Below, in pieces: positions 11,279-24,018 of a stretch of DNA of 53,984 bases; position 1 is the stretch's first letter; the number at the start of each line of letters is the position of its first letter. The notes beneath the pieces are model-generated. The model did not search any database, had not been told where the DNA came from, and was given only the letters and a program-made list of their open reading frames with translations. Source of the DNA: Liolophura sinensis (taxonomy: Eukaryota; Mollusca; Polyplacophora; Chitonida; Chitonidae); contig NW_027018226.1 in the NCBI RefSeq assembly GCF_032854445.1, positions 1 to 53,984 on the forward strand. The letters are read 5' to 3'. The position numbers were made by a program, and so were the translations under genes.

Positions 11279-14200
11279 AAAAACCACACCATTCGTACAT
11301 AAAAAACACAATGCACTAGATACAGTCTGCTGTAAAAAGTACAACTGATCACTGAACCACATCTATAAGGTTCTAATAGATGCGGAATTGGGCCAGGCAT
11401 CGGCAGCTGTTTAAAAAATTGCATATTTCCCTGGTTTCCATGGAGTAAGAGCCGTTGCTGGGCACGTGACTATGACATCAATGATCATTCAATTGTCGCT
11501 ACAGCCAAAAGTATTGGTCGGAGAGCAACGCGGTTTGCACCATTCGATTTCTCGTCACAAAATACGTCGGATTACCTTCTTACCAGCAGCACTGGAACAG
11601 TTTTTCCACTTTTGCATTTTTGCCTGGTCTTTTTGTTAATTGAAATCGGATACACTGTACTATGCACAATCGCGACTGGTCGTTACTATATTCAACTTTT
11701 AACTATACGTTATGTGCCCTTCGGTAGCCCAGAAGACGTCAAATCTTTGGGCTAAGCCCATTTAACTCATCCAGCAATTGTCTTACTTCTAAGTCCAAGA
11801 CAATCTCAATGTCTTTATCTACGTGTAGAAAAAGCACACCATTTGTACATAAAAAACACAATGTACTAGATACAGTCTGCTGTAAAAAGTACAACTGATC
11901 ACTGAACCACATCAATAAGGTTTTAAAAGATGCGGAATTGGCCCAGGCATCGGCAGCTGTTTAAAAAATTGCAAATTTCCCTGGTTTCCATGGAGTAAGA
12001 GCCGTTGCTGGGCACGTGACTATGACATCAATGATCATTCAATTGTCGCTACAGCCAAAAGTATTGGTCGGAGAGCAACGCGGTTTGCACCATTCGATTT
12101 CTCGTCACAAAATACGTCGGATTAGTCTCTTATAAGCAGCACTGGAACAGTTTTTCCACTTTTGCATTTTTGCCTGGTCTTTTTGTTAATTGAAATCGGA
12201 TACACTGTACTATGCACAATCGCGACTGGTCGTTACTATATTCAACTTTTAACTATACGTTATGTGCCCTTCGGTAGCCCAGAAGACGTCAAATCTTTGG
12301 GCTAAGCCCATTTAACTCATCCAGCAATTGTCTTACTTTTAAGTCCAAGACAATCTCAATGTCTTTATCTCCGTGTAGAAAAACCACACCATTCGTACAT
12401 AAAAAACACAATGTACTAGATACAGTCTGCTGTAAAAGTACAACTGATCACTGAACCACATCTATAAGGTTCTAATAGATGCGGAATTGGGCCAGGCATC
12501 GGCAGCTGTTAAAAAATTGCATATTTCCCTGGTTTCCATGGAGTAAGAGCCGTTGCTGGGCACGTGACTATGACATCAATGATCATTCAATTGTCGCTAC
12601 AGCCAAAAGTATTGGTCGGAGAGCAACGCGGTTTCCACCATTCGATTTGTCGTCACAAAATACGTCGGATTAGCTTCCTACCATCAGCACTGGAACAGTT
12701 TTTCCACTTTTGCATTTTTGCCTGGTCTTTTTGTTAATTGAAATCGGATACATTCTACTATGCACAATCGCGACTGGTCATTACTATATTCAACTTTTGA
12801 CTATAAGTTATGTGCCCTTCTGTAGCCCAGAAGACGTCAAATCTTTGGGCTAAGCCCATTTAACTCATCCAGCAATTGTCTTACTTCTAAGTCCAAGACA
12901 ATCTCAATGTCTTTATCTACGTGTAGAAAAAGCACACCATTTGTACATAAAAAACACAAGGTACTAGATACAGTCTGCTGTAAAAAGTACAACTGATCAC
13001 TGAACCACATCAATAAGGTTTTAAAAGATGCGAAATTGGCCCAGGCATCGGCAGCTGTTTAAAAAATTGCAAATTTCCCTGGTTTCCATGGAGTAAGAGC
13101 CGTTGCTGGGCACGTGACTATGACATCAATGATCATTCAATTGTCGCTACAGCCAAAAGTATTGGTCAGAGAGCAACGCGGTTTGCACCATTCGATTTCT
13201 CGTCACAAAATACGTCGGATTAGTCTCTTATAAGCAGCACTGGAACAGTTTTTCCACTTTTGCATTTTTGCCTGGTCTTTTTGTTAATTGAAATCGGATA
13301 CACTGTACTATGCACAATCGCGACTGGTCGTTACTATATTCAACTTTTAACTATACGTTATGTGCCCTTCGGTAGCCCAGAAGACGTCAAATCTTTGGGC
13401 TAAGCCCATTTAACTCATCCAGCAATTGTCTTACTTTTAAGTCCAAGACAATCTCAATGTCTTTATCTACGTGTAAAAAAACCACACCATTCGTACATAA
13501 AAAACACAATGTACTAGATACAGTCTGCTGTAAAAAGTACAACTGATCACTGAACCACATCTATAAGGTTCTAATAGATGCGGAATTGGGCCAGGCATCG
13601 GCAGCTGTTAAAAAATTGCAAATTTCCCTGGTTTCCATGGAGTAAGAGCCGTTGCTGGGCACGTGACTATGACATCAATGATCATTCAATTGTCGCTACA
13701 GCCAAAAGTATTGGTCGGAGAGCAACGCGGTTTGCACCATTCGATTTCTCGTCACAAAATACGCCGGATTAGTCTCTTACCAGCAGCACTGGAACAGTTT
13801 TTCCACTTTTGCATTTTTGCCTGGTCTTTTTGTTAATTGAAATCGGATACACTGTACTATGCACAATCGCGACTGGTCGTTACTATATTCAACTTTTAAC
13901 TATACGTTATGTGCCCTTCGGTAGCCCAGAAGACGTCAAATCTTTGGGCTAAGCCCATTTAACTCATCCAGCAATTGTCTTACTTTTAAGTCCAAGACAA
14001 TCTCAATGTCTTTATCTACGTGTAGAAAAACCACACCATTCGTACATAAAAAACACAATGCACTAGATACAGTCTGCTGTAAAAAGTACAACTGATCACT
14101 GAACCACATCTATAAGGTTCTAATAGATGCGGAATTGGGCCAGGCATCGGCAGCTGTTTAAAAAATTGCATATTTCCCTGGTTTCCATGGAGTAAGAGCC

Positions 14201-14676
14201 GTTGCTGGGCACGTGACTATGACATCAATGATCATTCAATTGTCGCTACAGCCAAAAGTATTGGTCAGAGAGCAACGCGGTTTGCACCATTCGATTTCTC
14301 GTCACAAAATACGTCGGATTAGTCTCTTATAAGCAGCACTGGAACAGTTTTTCCACTTTTGCATTTTTGCCTGGTCTTTTTGTTAATTGAAATCGGATAC
14401 ACTGTACTATGCACAATCGCGACTGGTCGTTACTATATTCAACTTTTAACTATACGTTATGTGCCCTTCGGTAGCCCAGAAGACGTCAAATCTTTGGGCT
14501 AAGCCCATTTAACTCATCCAGCAATTGTCTTACTTTTAAGTCCAAGACAATCTCAATGTCTTTATCTACGTGTAGAAAAACCACACCATTCGTACATAAA
14601 AAACACAATGTACTAGATACAGTCTGCTGTAAAAAGTACAACTGATCACTGAACCACATCTATAAGGTTCTAATAG

Positions 14677-16325
14677 ATGCGGAATTGGGCCAGGCATCGG
14701 CAGCTGTTAAAAAATTGCAAATTTCCCTGGTTTCCATGGAGTAAGAGCCGTTGCTGGGCACGTGACTATGACATCAATGATCATTCAATTGTCGCTACAG
14801 CCAAAAGTATTGGTCGGAGAGCAACGCGGTTTGCACCATTCGATTTCTCGTCACAAAATACGCCGGATTAGTCTCTTACCAGCAGCACTGGAACAGTTTT
14901 TCCACTTTTGCATTTTTGCCTGGTCTTTTTGTTAATTGAAATCGGATACACTGTACTATGCACAATCGCGACTGGTCGTTACTATATTCAACTTTTAACT
15001 ATACGTTATGTGCCCTTCGGTAGCCCAGAAGACGTCAAATCTTTGGGCTAAGCCCATTTAACTCATCCAGCAATTGTCTTACTTTTAAGTCCAAGACAAT
15101 CTCAATGTCTTTATCTACGTGTAGAAAAACCACACCATTCGTACATAAAAAACACAATGCACTAGATACAGTCTGCTGTAAAAAGTACAACTGATCACTG
15201 AACCACATCTATAAGGTTCTAATAGATGCGGAATTGGGCCAGGCATCGGCAGCTGTTTAAAAAATTGCATATTTCCCTGGTTTCCATGGAGTAAGAGCCG
15301 TTGCTGGGCACGTGACTATGACATCAATGATCATTCAATTGTCGCTACAGCCAAAAGTATTGGTCGGAGAGCAACGCGGTTTGCACCATTCGATTTCTCG
15401 TCACAAAATACGTCGGATTACCTTCTTACCAGCAGCACTGGAACAGTTTTTCCACTTTTGCATTTTTGCCTGGTCTTTTTGTTAATTGAAATCGGATACA
15501 CTGTACTATGCACAATCGCGACTGGTCGTTACTATATTCAACTTTTAACTATACGTTATGTGCCCTTCGGTAGCCCAGAAGACGTCAAATCTTTGGGCTA
15601 AGCCCATTTAACTCATCCAGCAATTGTCTTACTTCTAAGTCCAAGACAATCTCAATGTCTTTATCTACGTGTAGAAAAAGCACACCATTTGTACATAAAA
15701 AACACAATGTACTAGATACAGTCTGCTGTAAAAAGTACAACTGATCACTGAACCACATCAATAAGGTTTTAAAAGATGCGGAATTGGCCCAGGCATCGGC
15801 AGCTGTTTAAAAAATTGCAAATTTCCCTGGTTTCCATGGAGTAAGAGCCGTTGCTGGGCACGTGACTATGACATCAATGATCATTCAATTGTCGCTACAG
15901 CCAAAAGTATTGGTCGGAGAGCAACGCGGTTTGCACCATTCGATTTCTCGTCACAAAATACGTCGGATTAGTCTCTTATAAGCAGCACTGGAACAGTTTT
16001 TCCACTTTTGCATTTTTGCCTGGTCTTTTTGTTAATTGAAATCGGATACACTGTACTATGCACAATCGCGACTGGTCGTTACTATATTCAACTTTTAACT
16101 ATACGTTATGTGCCCTTCGGTAGCCCAGAAGACGTCAAATCTTTGGGCTAAGCCCATTTAACTCATCCAGCAATTGTCTTACTTTTAAGTCCAAGACAAT
16201 CTCAATGTCTTTATCTACGTGTAGAAAAACCACACCATTCGTACATAAAAAACACAATGTACTAGATACAGTCTGCTGTAAAAAGTACAACTGATCACTG
16301 AACCACATCTATAAGGTTCTAATAG
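14677..16325 (+). repeat. Partner of 10831-12478
   Basis: Same three monomers in the same order, seven units downstream. The intervening units (12479-14676) include a partial third copy beginning at 13578 that diverges at GGTCAGAG near 14267. Confidence 0.85.
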
Positions 16326-18606
16326 ATGCGGAATTGGGCCAGGCATCGGCAGCTGTTAAAAAATTGCAAATTTCCCTGGTTTCCATGGAGTAAGAGCCGT
16401 TGCTGGGCACGTGACTATGACATCAATGATCATTCAATTGTCGCTACAGCCAAAAGTATTGGTCGGAGAGCAACGCGGTTTGCACCATTCGATTTCTCGT
16501 CACAAAATACGTCGGATTAGCCTCTTACCAGCAGCACTGGAACAGTTTTTCCACTTTTGCATTTTTGCCTGGTCTTTTTGTTAATTTGAAATCGGATAGA
16601 ATCTACTATGTACAATCGCGACTGGTCATTACTATATTCAACTTTTGACCATAAGTTATGTGCCCTTCTGTAGCCCAGAAGACGTCAAATCTTTGGGCTA
16701 AGCCCATTTAACTCATCCAGCAATTGTCTTACTTTTAAGTCCAAGACAATCTCAATGTCTTTATCTACGTGTAGAAAAACCACACCATTCGTACATAAAA
16801 AACACAATGTACTAGATACAGTCTGCTGTAAAAAGTACAACTGATCACTGAACCACATCTATAAGGTTCTAATTGATGCGGAATTGGGCCAGGCATCGGC
16901 AGCTGTTAAAAAATTGCATATTTCCCTGGTTTCCATGGAGTAAGAGCCGTTGCTGGGCACGTGACTATGACATCAATGATCATTCAATTGTGGCTACAGC
17001 CAAAAGTATTGGTCGGAGAGCAACGCGGTTTGCACCATTCGATTTCTCGTGACAAAATACGTCGGATTAGCCTCTTACCAGTAGCACTGGAACAGTTTTT
17101 CCACTTTTGCATTTTTGCCTGGTCTTTTTGTTAATGGAAATCGGCTACACTGTACTATGCACAATCGCGACTGGTCATTATTATATTCAACTTTTGACTA
17201 TAAGTTATGTGCCCTTCGGTAGCCCAGAAGACGTCAAATCTTTGGGCTAAACCCATTAAACTCACCCAGCAATTGTCTTACTTTTAAGTCCAAGACAATC
17301 TCAATGTCTTTATCTACGTGTAGAAAAACCACACCATTCGTACATAAAAAACACAATGTACTAGATACAGTCTGCTGTAAAAAGTACAACTGATCACTGA
17401 ACCACATCTATAAGGTTCTAATAGATGCGGAATTGGGCCAGGCATCGGCAGCTGTTAAAAAATTGCAAATTTCCCTGGTTTCCATGGAGTAAGAGCCGTT
17501 GCTGGGCACGTGACTATGACATCAATGATCATTCAATTGTCGCTACAGCCAAAAGTATTGGTCGGAGAGCAACGCGGTTTGCACCATTCGATTTCTCGTC
17601 ACAAAATACGTCGGATTACCTTCTTACCAGCAGCACTGGAACAGTTTTTCCACTTTTGCATTTTTGCCTGGTCTTTTTGTTAATTGAAATCGGATACACT
17701 GTACTATGCACAATCGCGACTGGTCGTTACTATATTCAACTTTTAACTATACGTTATGTGCCCTTCTGTAGCCCAGAAGACGTCAAATCTTTGGGCTAAG
17801 CCCATTTAACTCATCCAGCAATTGTCTTACTTTTAAGTCCAAGACAATCTCAATGTCTTTATCTACGTGTAGAAAAACCACACCATTCGTACATAAAAAA
17901 CACAATGTACTAGATACAGTCTGCTGTAAAAAGTACAACTGATCACTGAACCACATCTATAAGGTTCTAATAGATGCGGAATTGGGCCAGGCATCGGCAG
18001 CTGTTTAAAAAATTGCAAATTTCCCTGGTTTCCATGGAGTAAGAGCCGTTGCTGGGCACGTGACTATGACATCAATGATCATTCAATTGTCGCTACAGCC
18101 AAAAGTATTGGTCGGAGAGCAACGCGGTTTGCACCATTCGATTTCTCGTCACAAAATACGTCGGATTACCTTCTTACCAGCAGCACTGGAACAGTTTTTT
18201 CCACTTTTGCATTTTTGCCTGGTCTTTTTGTTAATTGAAATCGGATACACTGTACTATGCACAATCGCGACTGGTCATTACTATATTCAACTTTTAACTA
18301 TACGTTATGTGCCCTTCGGTAGCCCAGAAGACGTCAAATCTTTGGGCTAAGCCCATTTAACTCATCCAGCAATTGTCTTACTTTTAAGTCCAAGACAATC
18401 TCAATGTCTTTATCTACGTGTAGAAAAACCACACCATTCGTACATAAAAAACACAATGTACTAGATACAGTCTGCTGTAAAAAGTACAACTGATCACTGA
18501 ACCACATCTATAAGGTTCTAATAGATGCGGAATTGGGCCAGGCATCGGCAGCTGTTAAAAAATTGCATATTTCCCTGGTTTCCATGGAGTAAGAGCCGTT
18601 GCTGGG

Positions 18607-19156
18607 CACGTGACTATGACATCAATGATCATTCAATTGTGGCTACAGCCAAAAGTATTGGTCGGAGAGCAAAGCGGTTTCCACCATTCGATTTCTCGTC
18701 ACAAAATACGTCGGATTAGCTTCCTACCATCAGCACTGGAACAGTTTTTCCACTTTTGCATTTTTGCCTGGTCTTTTTGTTAATTGAAATCGGATACATT
18801 CTACTATGTACAATCGCGACTGGTCATTACTATATTCAACTTTTGACTATAAGTTATGTGCCCTTCTGTAGCCCAGAAGACGTCAAATCTTTGGGCTAAG
18901 CCCATTTAACTCACCCAGCAATTGTCTTACTTCTAAGTCCAAGACAATCTCAATGTCTTTATCTACGTGTAGAAAAAGCACACCATTTGTACATAAAAAA
19001 CACAAGGTACTAGATACAGTCTGCTGTAAAAAGTACAACTGATCACTGAACCACATCAATAAGGTTTTAAAAGATGCGGAATTGGCCCAGGCATCGGCAG
19101 CTGTTTAAAAAATTGCAAATTTCCCTGGTTTCCATGGAGTAAGAGCCGTTGCTGGG
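18607..19156 (+). repeat. Reference monomer, subtype B (550 bp, phased from CACGTG)
   Basis: This unit, phased from one CACGTG to the next, carries the full set of B markers: ATTCTACTATGTAC, GACTATAAG, CTTCTGTAG, CACCCAGC, CTTCTAAG, AGCACACCATTTG, AAGGTACT, ATCAATAAGG and TTTTAAAAGATG. The extra base over subtype A is a T in GTTTAAAAAATTG. The subtype signature runs across the ATGCGG anchor, so the CACGTG region, which is nearly invariant, is a better unit boundary for classifying monomers. Confidence 0.85.
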
Positions 19157-19623
19157 CACGTGACTATGACATCAATGATCATTCAATTGTCGCTACAGCC
19201 AAAAGTATTGGTCGGAGAGCAACGCGGTTTGCACCATTCGATTTCTCGTCACAAAATACGTCGGATTAGTCTCTTATAAGCAGCACTGGAACAGTTTTTC
19301 CACTTTTGCATTTTTGCCTGGTCTTTTTGTTAATTGAAATCGGATACACTGTACTATGCACAATCGCGACTGGTCGTTACTATATTCAACTTTTAACTAT
19401 ACGTTATGTGCCCTTCGGTAGCCCAGAAGACGTCAAATCTTTGGGCTAAGCCCATTTAACTCATCCAGCAATTGTCTTACTTTTAAGTCCAAGACAATCT
19501 CAATGTCTTTATCTACGTGTAGAAAAACCACACCATTCGTACATAAAAAACACAATGTACTAGATACAGTCTGCTGTAAAAAGTACAACTGATCACTGAA
19601 CCACATCTATAAGGTTCTAATAG

Positions 19624-20172
19624 ATGCGGAATTGGGCCAGGCATCGGCAGCTGTTAAAAAATTGCATATTTCCCTGGTTTCCATGGAGTAAGAGCCGTTG
19701 CTGGGCACGTGACTATGATATCAATGATCATTCAATTGTGGCTACAGCCAAAAGTATTGGTCGGAGAGCAAAGCGGTTTCCACCATTCGATTTCTCGTCA
19801 CAAAATACGTCGGATTAGCTTCCTACCATCAGCACTGGAACAGTTTTTCTACTTTTGCATTTTTGCCTGGTCTTTTTGTTAATTGAAATCGGATACATTC
19901 TACTATGTACAATCGCGACTGGTCATTACTATATTCAACTTTTGACTATAAGTTATGTGCCCTTCTGTAGCCCAGAAGACGTCAAATCTTTGGGCTAAGC
20001 CCATTTAACTCACCCAGCAATTGTCTTACTTCTAAGTTCAAGACAATCTCAATGTCTTTATCTACGTGTAGAAAAACCACACCATTTGTACATAAAAAAC
20101 ACAAGGTACTAGATACAGTCTGCTGTAAAAAGTACAACTGATCACTGAACCACATCAATAAGGTTTTAAAAG
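19624..20172 (+). repeat. Monomer recurring at 22920-23468
   Basis: Shares the rare combination ATGATATCAATG, CAAAGCGG, GCTTCCTACC and AAGTTCAAG with the unit at 22920, 3296 bp (six monomers) downstream. The ATGATATC change is not seen elsewhere in the window. Confidence 0.8.
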
Positions 20173-22919
20173 ATGCGGAATTGGCCCAGGCATCGGCAGC
20201 TGTTTAAAAAATTGCAAATTTCCCTGGTTTCCATGGAGTAAGAGCCGTTGCTGGGCACGTGACTATGACATCAATGATCATTCAATTGTCGCTACAGCCA
20301 AAAGTATTGGTCGGAGAGCAACGCGGTTTCCACCATTCGATTTCTCGTCACAAAATACGTCGGATTAGTCTCTTACTAGCAGCACTGGAACAGTTTTTCC
20401 ACTTTTGCATTTTTGCCTGGTCTTTTTGTTAATTGAAATCGGATACACTGTACTATGCACAATCGCGACTGGTCGTTACTATATTCAACTTTTAACTATC
20501 CGTTATGTGCCCTTCGGTAGCCCAGAAGACGTCAAATCTTTGGGCTAAGCCCATTTAACTCATCCAGCAATTGTCTTACTTTTAAGTCCAAGACAATCTC
20601 AATGTCTTTATCTACGTGTAGAAAAACCACACCATTCGTACATAAAAAACACAATGTACTAGATACAGTCTGCTGTAAAAAGTACAACTGATCACTGAAC
20701 CACATCTATAAGGTTCTAATAGATGCGGAATTGGGCCAGGCATCGGCAGCTGTTAAAAAATTGCAAATTTCCCTGGTTTCCATGGAGTAAGAGCCGTTGC
20801 TGGGCACGTGACTATGACATCAATGATCATTCAATTGTCGCTACAGCCAAAAGTATTGGTCGGAGAGCAACGCGGTTTCCACCATTCGATTTCTCGTCAC
20901 AAAATACGTCGGATTAGTCTCTTATAAGCAGCACTGGAACAGTTTTTCCACTTTTGCATTTTTGCCTGGTCTTTTTGTTAATTGAAATCGGATACACTGT
21001 ACTATGCACAATCGCGACTGGTCGTTACTATATTCAACTTTTAACTATACGTTATGTGCAATTCGGTAGCCCAGAAGACGTCAAATCTTTGGGCTAAGCC
21101 CATTTAACTCATCCAGCAATTGTCTTACTTTTAAGTCCAAGACAATCTCAATGTCTTTATCTACGTGTAGAAAAACCACACCATTCGTACATAAAAAACA
21201 CAATGTACTAGATACAGTCTGCTGTAAAAAGTACAACTGATCACTGAACCACATCTATAAGGTTCTAATAGATGCGGAATTGGGCCAGGCATCGGCAGCT
21301 GTTAAAAAATTGCAAATTTCCCTGGTTTCCATGGAGTAAGAGCCGTTGCTGGGCACGTGACTATGACATCAATGATCATTCAATTGTCGCTACAGCCAAA
21401 AGTATTGGTGGGAGAGCAACGCGGTTTGCACCATTCGATTTCTCGTCACAAAATACGTCGGATTAGCCTCTTACCAGCAGCACTGGAACAGTTTGTCCAC
21501 TTTTGCATTTTTGCCTGGTCTTTTTGTTAATTGAAATCGGCTACACTGTACTATGCACAATCGCGACTGGTCGTTACTATATTCAACTTTTAACTATACG
21601 TTATGTGCCCTTCGGTAGCCCAGAAGACGTCAAATCTTTGGGCTAAGCCCATTTAACTCATCCAGCAATTGTCTTACTTTTAAGTCCAAGACAATCTCAA
21701 TGTCTTTATCTACGTGTAGAAAAACCACACCATTCGTACATAAAAAACACAATGTACTAGATACAGTCTGCTGTAAAAAGTACAACTGATCACTGAACCA
21801 CATCTATAAGGTTCTAATAGATGCGGAATTGGGCCAGGCATCGGCAGCTGTTAAAAAATTGCATATTTCCCTGGTTTCCATGGAGTAAGAGCCGTTGCTG
21901 GGCACGTGACTATGACATCAATGATCATTCAATTGTGGCTACAGCCAAAAGTATTGGTCGGAGAGCAAAGCGGTTTCCACCATTCGATTTCTCGTGACAA
22001 AATACGTCGGATTAGCCTCCTACCATCAGCACTGGAACAGTTTTTCCACTTTTGCATTTTTGCCTGGTCTTTTTGTTAATTGAAATCGGATACATTCTAC
22101 TATGTACAATCGCGACTGGTCATTACTATATTCAACTTTTGACTATAAGTTATGTGCCCTTCTGTAGCCCAGAAGACGTCAAATCTTTGGGCTAAGCCCA
22201 TTTAACTCACCCAGCAATTGTCTTACTTCTAAGTCCAAGACAATCTCAATGTCTTTATCTACGTGTAGAAAAAGCACACCATTTGTACATAAAAAACACA
22301 AGGTACTAGATACAGTCTGCTGTAAAAAGTACAACTGATCACTGAACCACATCAATAAGGTTTTAAAAGATGCGGAATTGGCCCAGGCATCGGCAGCTGT
22401 TTAAAAAATTGCAAATTTCCCTGGTTTCCATGGAGTAAGAGCCGTTGCTGGGCACGTGACTATGACATCAATGATCATTCAATTGTCGCTACAGCCAAAA
22501 GTATTGGTCGGAGAGCAATGCGGTTTCCACCATTCGATTTCTCGTCACAAAATACGTCGGATTAGTCTCTTATAAGCAGCACTGGAACAGTTTTTCCACT
22601 TTTGCATTTTTGCCTGGTCTTTTTGTTAATTGAAATCGGATACACTGTACTATGCACAATCGCGACTGGTCGTTACTATATTCAACTTTTAACTATACGT
22701 TATGTGCCCTTCGGTAGCCCAGAAGACGTCAAATCTTTGGGCTAAGCCCATTTAACTCATCCAGCAATTGTCTTACTTTTAAGTCCAAGACAATCTCAAT
22801 GTCTTTATCTACGTGTAGAAAAACCACACCATTCGTACATAAAAAACACAATGTACTAGATACAGTCTGCTGTAAAAAGTACAACTGATCACTGAACCAC
22901 ATCTATAAGGTTCTAATAG

Positions 22920-23468
22920 ATGCGGAATTGGGCCAGGCATCGGCAGCTGTTAAAAAATTGCATATTTCCCTGGTTTCCATGGAGTAAGAGCCGTTGCTGG
23001 GCACGTGACTATGATATCAATGATCATTCAATTGTGGCTACAGCCAAAAGTATTGGTCGGAGAGCAAAGCGGTTTCCACCATTCGATTTCTCGTCACAAA
23101 ATACGTCGGATTAGCTTCCTACCATCAGCACTGGAACAGTTTTTCCACTTTTGCATTTTTGCCTGGTCTTTTTGTTAATTGAAATCGGATACATTCTACT
23201 ATGTACAATCGCGACTGGTCATTACTATATTCAACTTTTGACTATAAGTTATGTGCCCTTCTGTAGCCCAGAAGACGTCAAATCTTTGGGCTAAGCCCAT
23301 TTAACTCACCCAGCAATTGTCTTACTTCTAAGTTCAAGACAATCTCAATGTCTTTATCTACGTGTAGAAAAAGCACACCATTTGTACATAAAAAACACAA
23401 GGTACTAGATACAGTCTGCTGTAAAAAGTACAACTGATCACTGAACCACATCAATAAGGTTTTAAAAG
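22920..23468 (+). repeat. Partner of 19624-20172
   Basis: Same rare marker set as the unit six monomers upstream; it sits directly before the AAB trimer region. Confidence 0.8.
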
Positions 23469-24018
23469 ATGCGGAATTGGCCCAGGCATCGGCAGCTGTT
23501 TAAAAAATTGCAAATTTCCCTGGTTTCCATGGAGTAAGAGCCGTTGCTGGGCACGTGACTATGACATCAATGATCATTCAATTGTCGCTACAGCCGAAAG
23601 TATTGGTCGGAGAGCAACGCGGTTTCCACCATTCGATTTCTCGTCACAAAATACGTCGGATTAGTCTCTTATAAGCAGCACTAGAACAGTTTTTCCACTT
23701 TTGCATTTTTGCCTGGTCTTTTTGTTAATTGAAATCGGATACACTGTACTATGCACAATCGCGACTGGTCGTTACTATATTCAACTTTTAACTATACGTT
23801 ATGTGCCCTTCGGTAGCCCAGAAGACGTCAAATCTTTGGGCTAAGCCCATTTAACTCATCCAGCAATTGTCTTACTTTTAAGTCCAAGACAATCTCAATG
23901 TCTTTATCTACGTGTAGAAAAACCACACCATTCGTACATAAAAAACACAATGTACTAGATACAGTCTGCTGTAAAAAGTACAACTGATCACTGAACCACA
24001 TCTATAAGGTTCTAATAG

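Larger units (their letters stand above)
10831..11379 (+). repeat. Reference monomer, subtype A (549 bp)
   Basis: Chosen as the reference unit because it lies in the clean interior and has the modal length. I counted 227 G+C in 549 bases (41%) and 21 CpG. It carries all the dyads listed separately: CCATGG, CACGTG, AATGATCATT, the overlapping AGCCCA/TGGGCT hairpins, the ATTGTCTT/AAGACAAT hairpin and CTACGTGTAG. It has a small variant, ATACGCC instead of ATACGTC, near 11011, shared with the units at 13578 and 14677. 549 is a multiple of three, but stops in every frame prevent a long open frame through the array. Confidence 0.9.
10831..12478 (+). repeat. Three-monomer block recurring at 14677-16325
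   Basis: Three consecutive units recur 3846 bp (seven monomers) downstream. The order of markers is ATACGCCGG, AATGCACTAG, GTTTAAAAAATTGCAT with GATTACCTTC, then a B-like unit that has AATGTACT instead of AAGGTACT. By reading, only CTCCGTG near 12371 and one missing A near 12435 distinguish the two copies. The first unit of the set also recurs at 13578. Confidence 0.85.

Noticed and set aside
10831-11379. Internal ~183-bp sub-repeat within the monomer
   Set aside because: Thirds of the reference monomer were compared by eye; only short matches such as CAATTGTC and TGATCA recur, no more than chance would give.
17425-17799. 124-codon plus-strand open frames (17425, 24568, 26216, 27315, 30822), and the related 64-codon frame seen in most A units
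   Set aside because: They arise because a TAG in GGATTAG is GGATTAC in some units. The frame is broken in B units by the extra T, changes include frameshifts and stops, there is no recognisable domain, and flanking non-frame DNA is just as conserved. This is a by-product of repetition, not a gene family.
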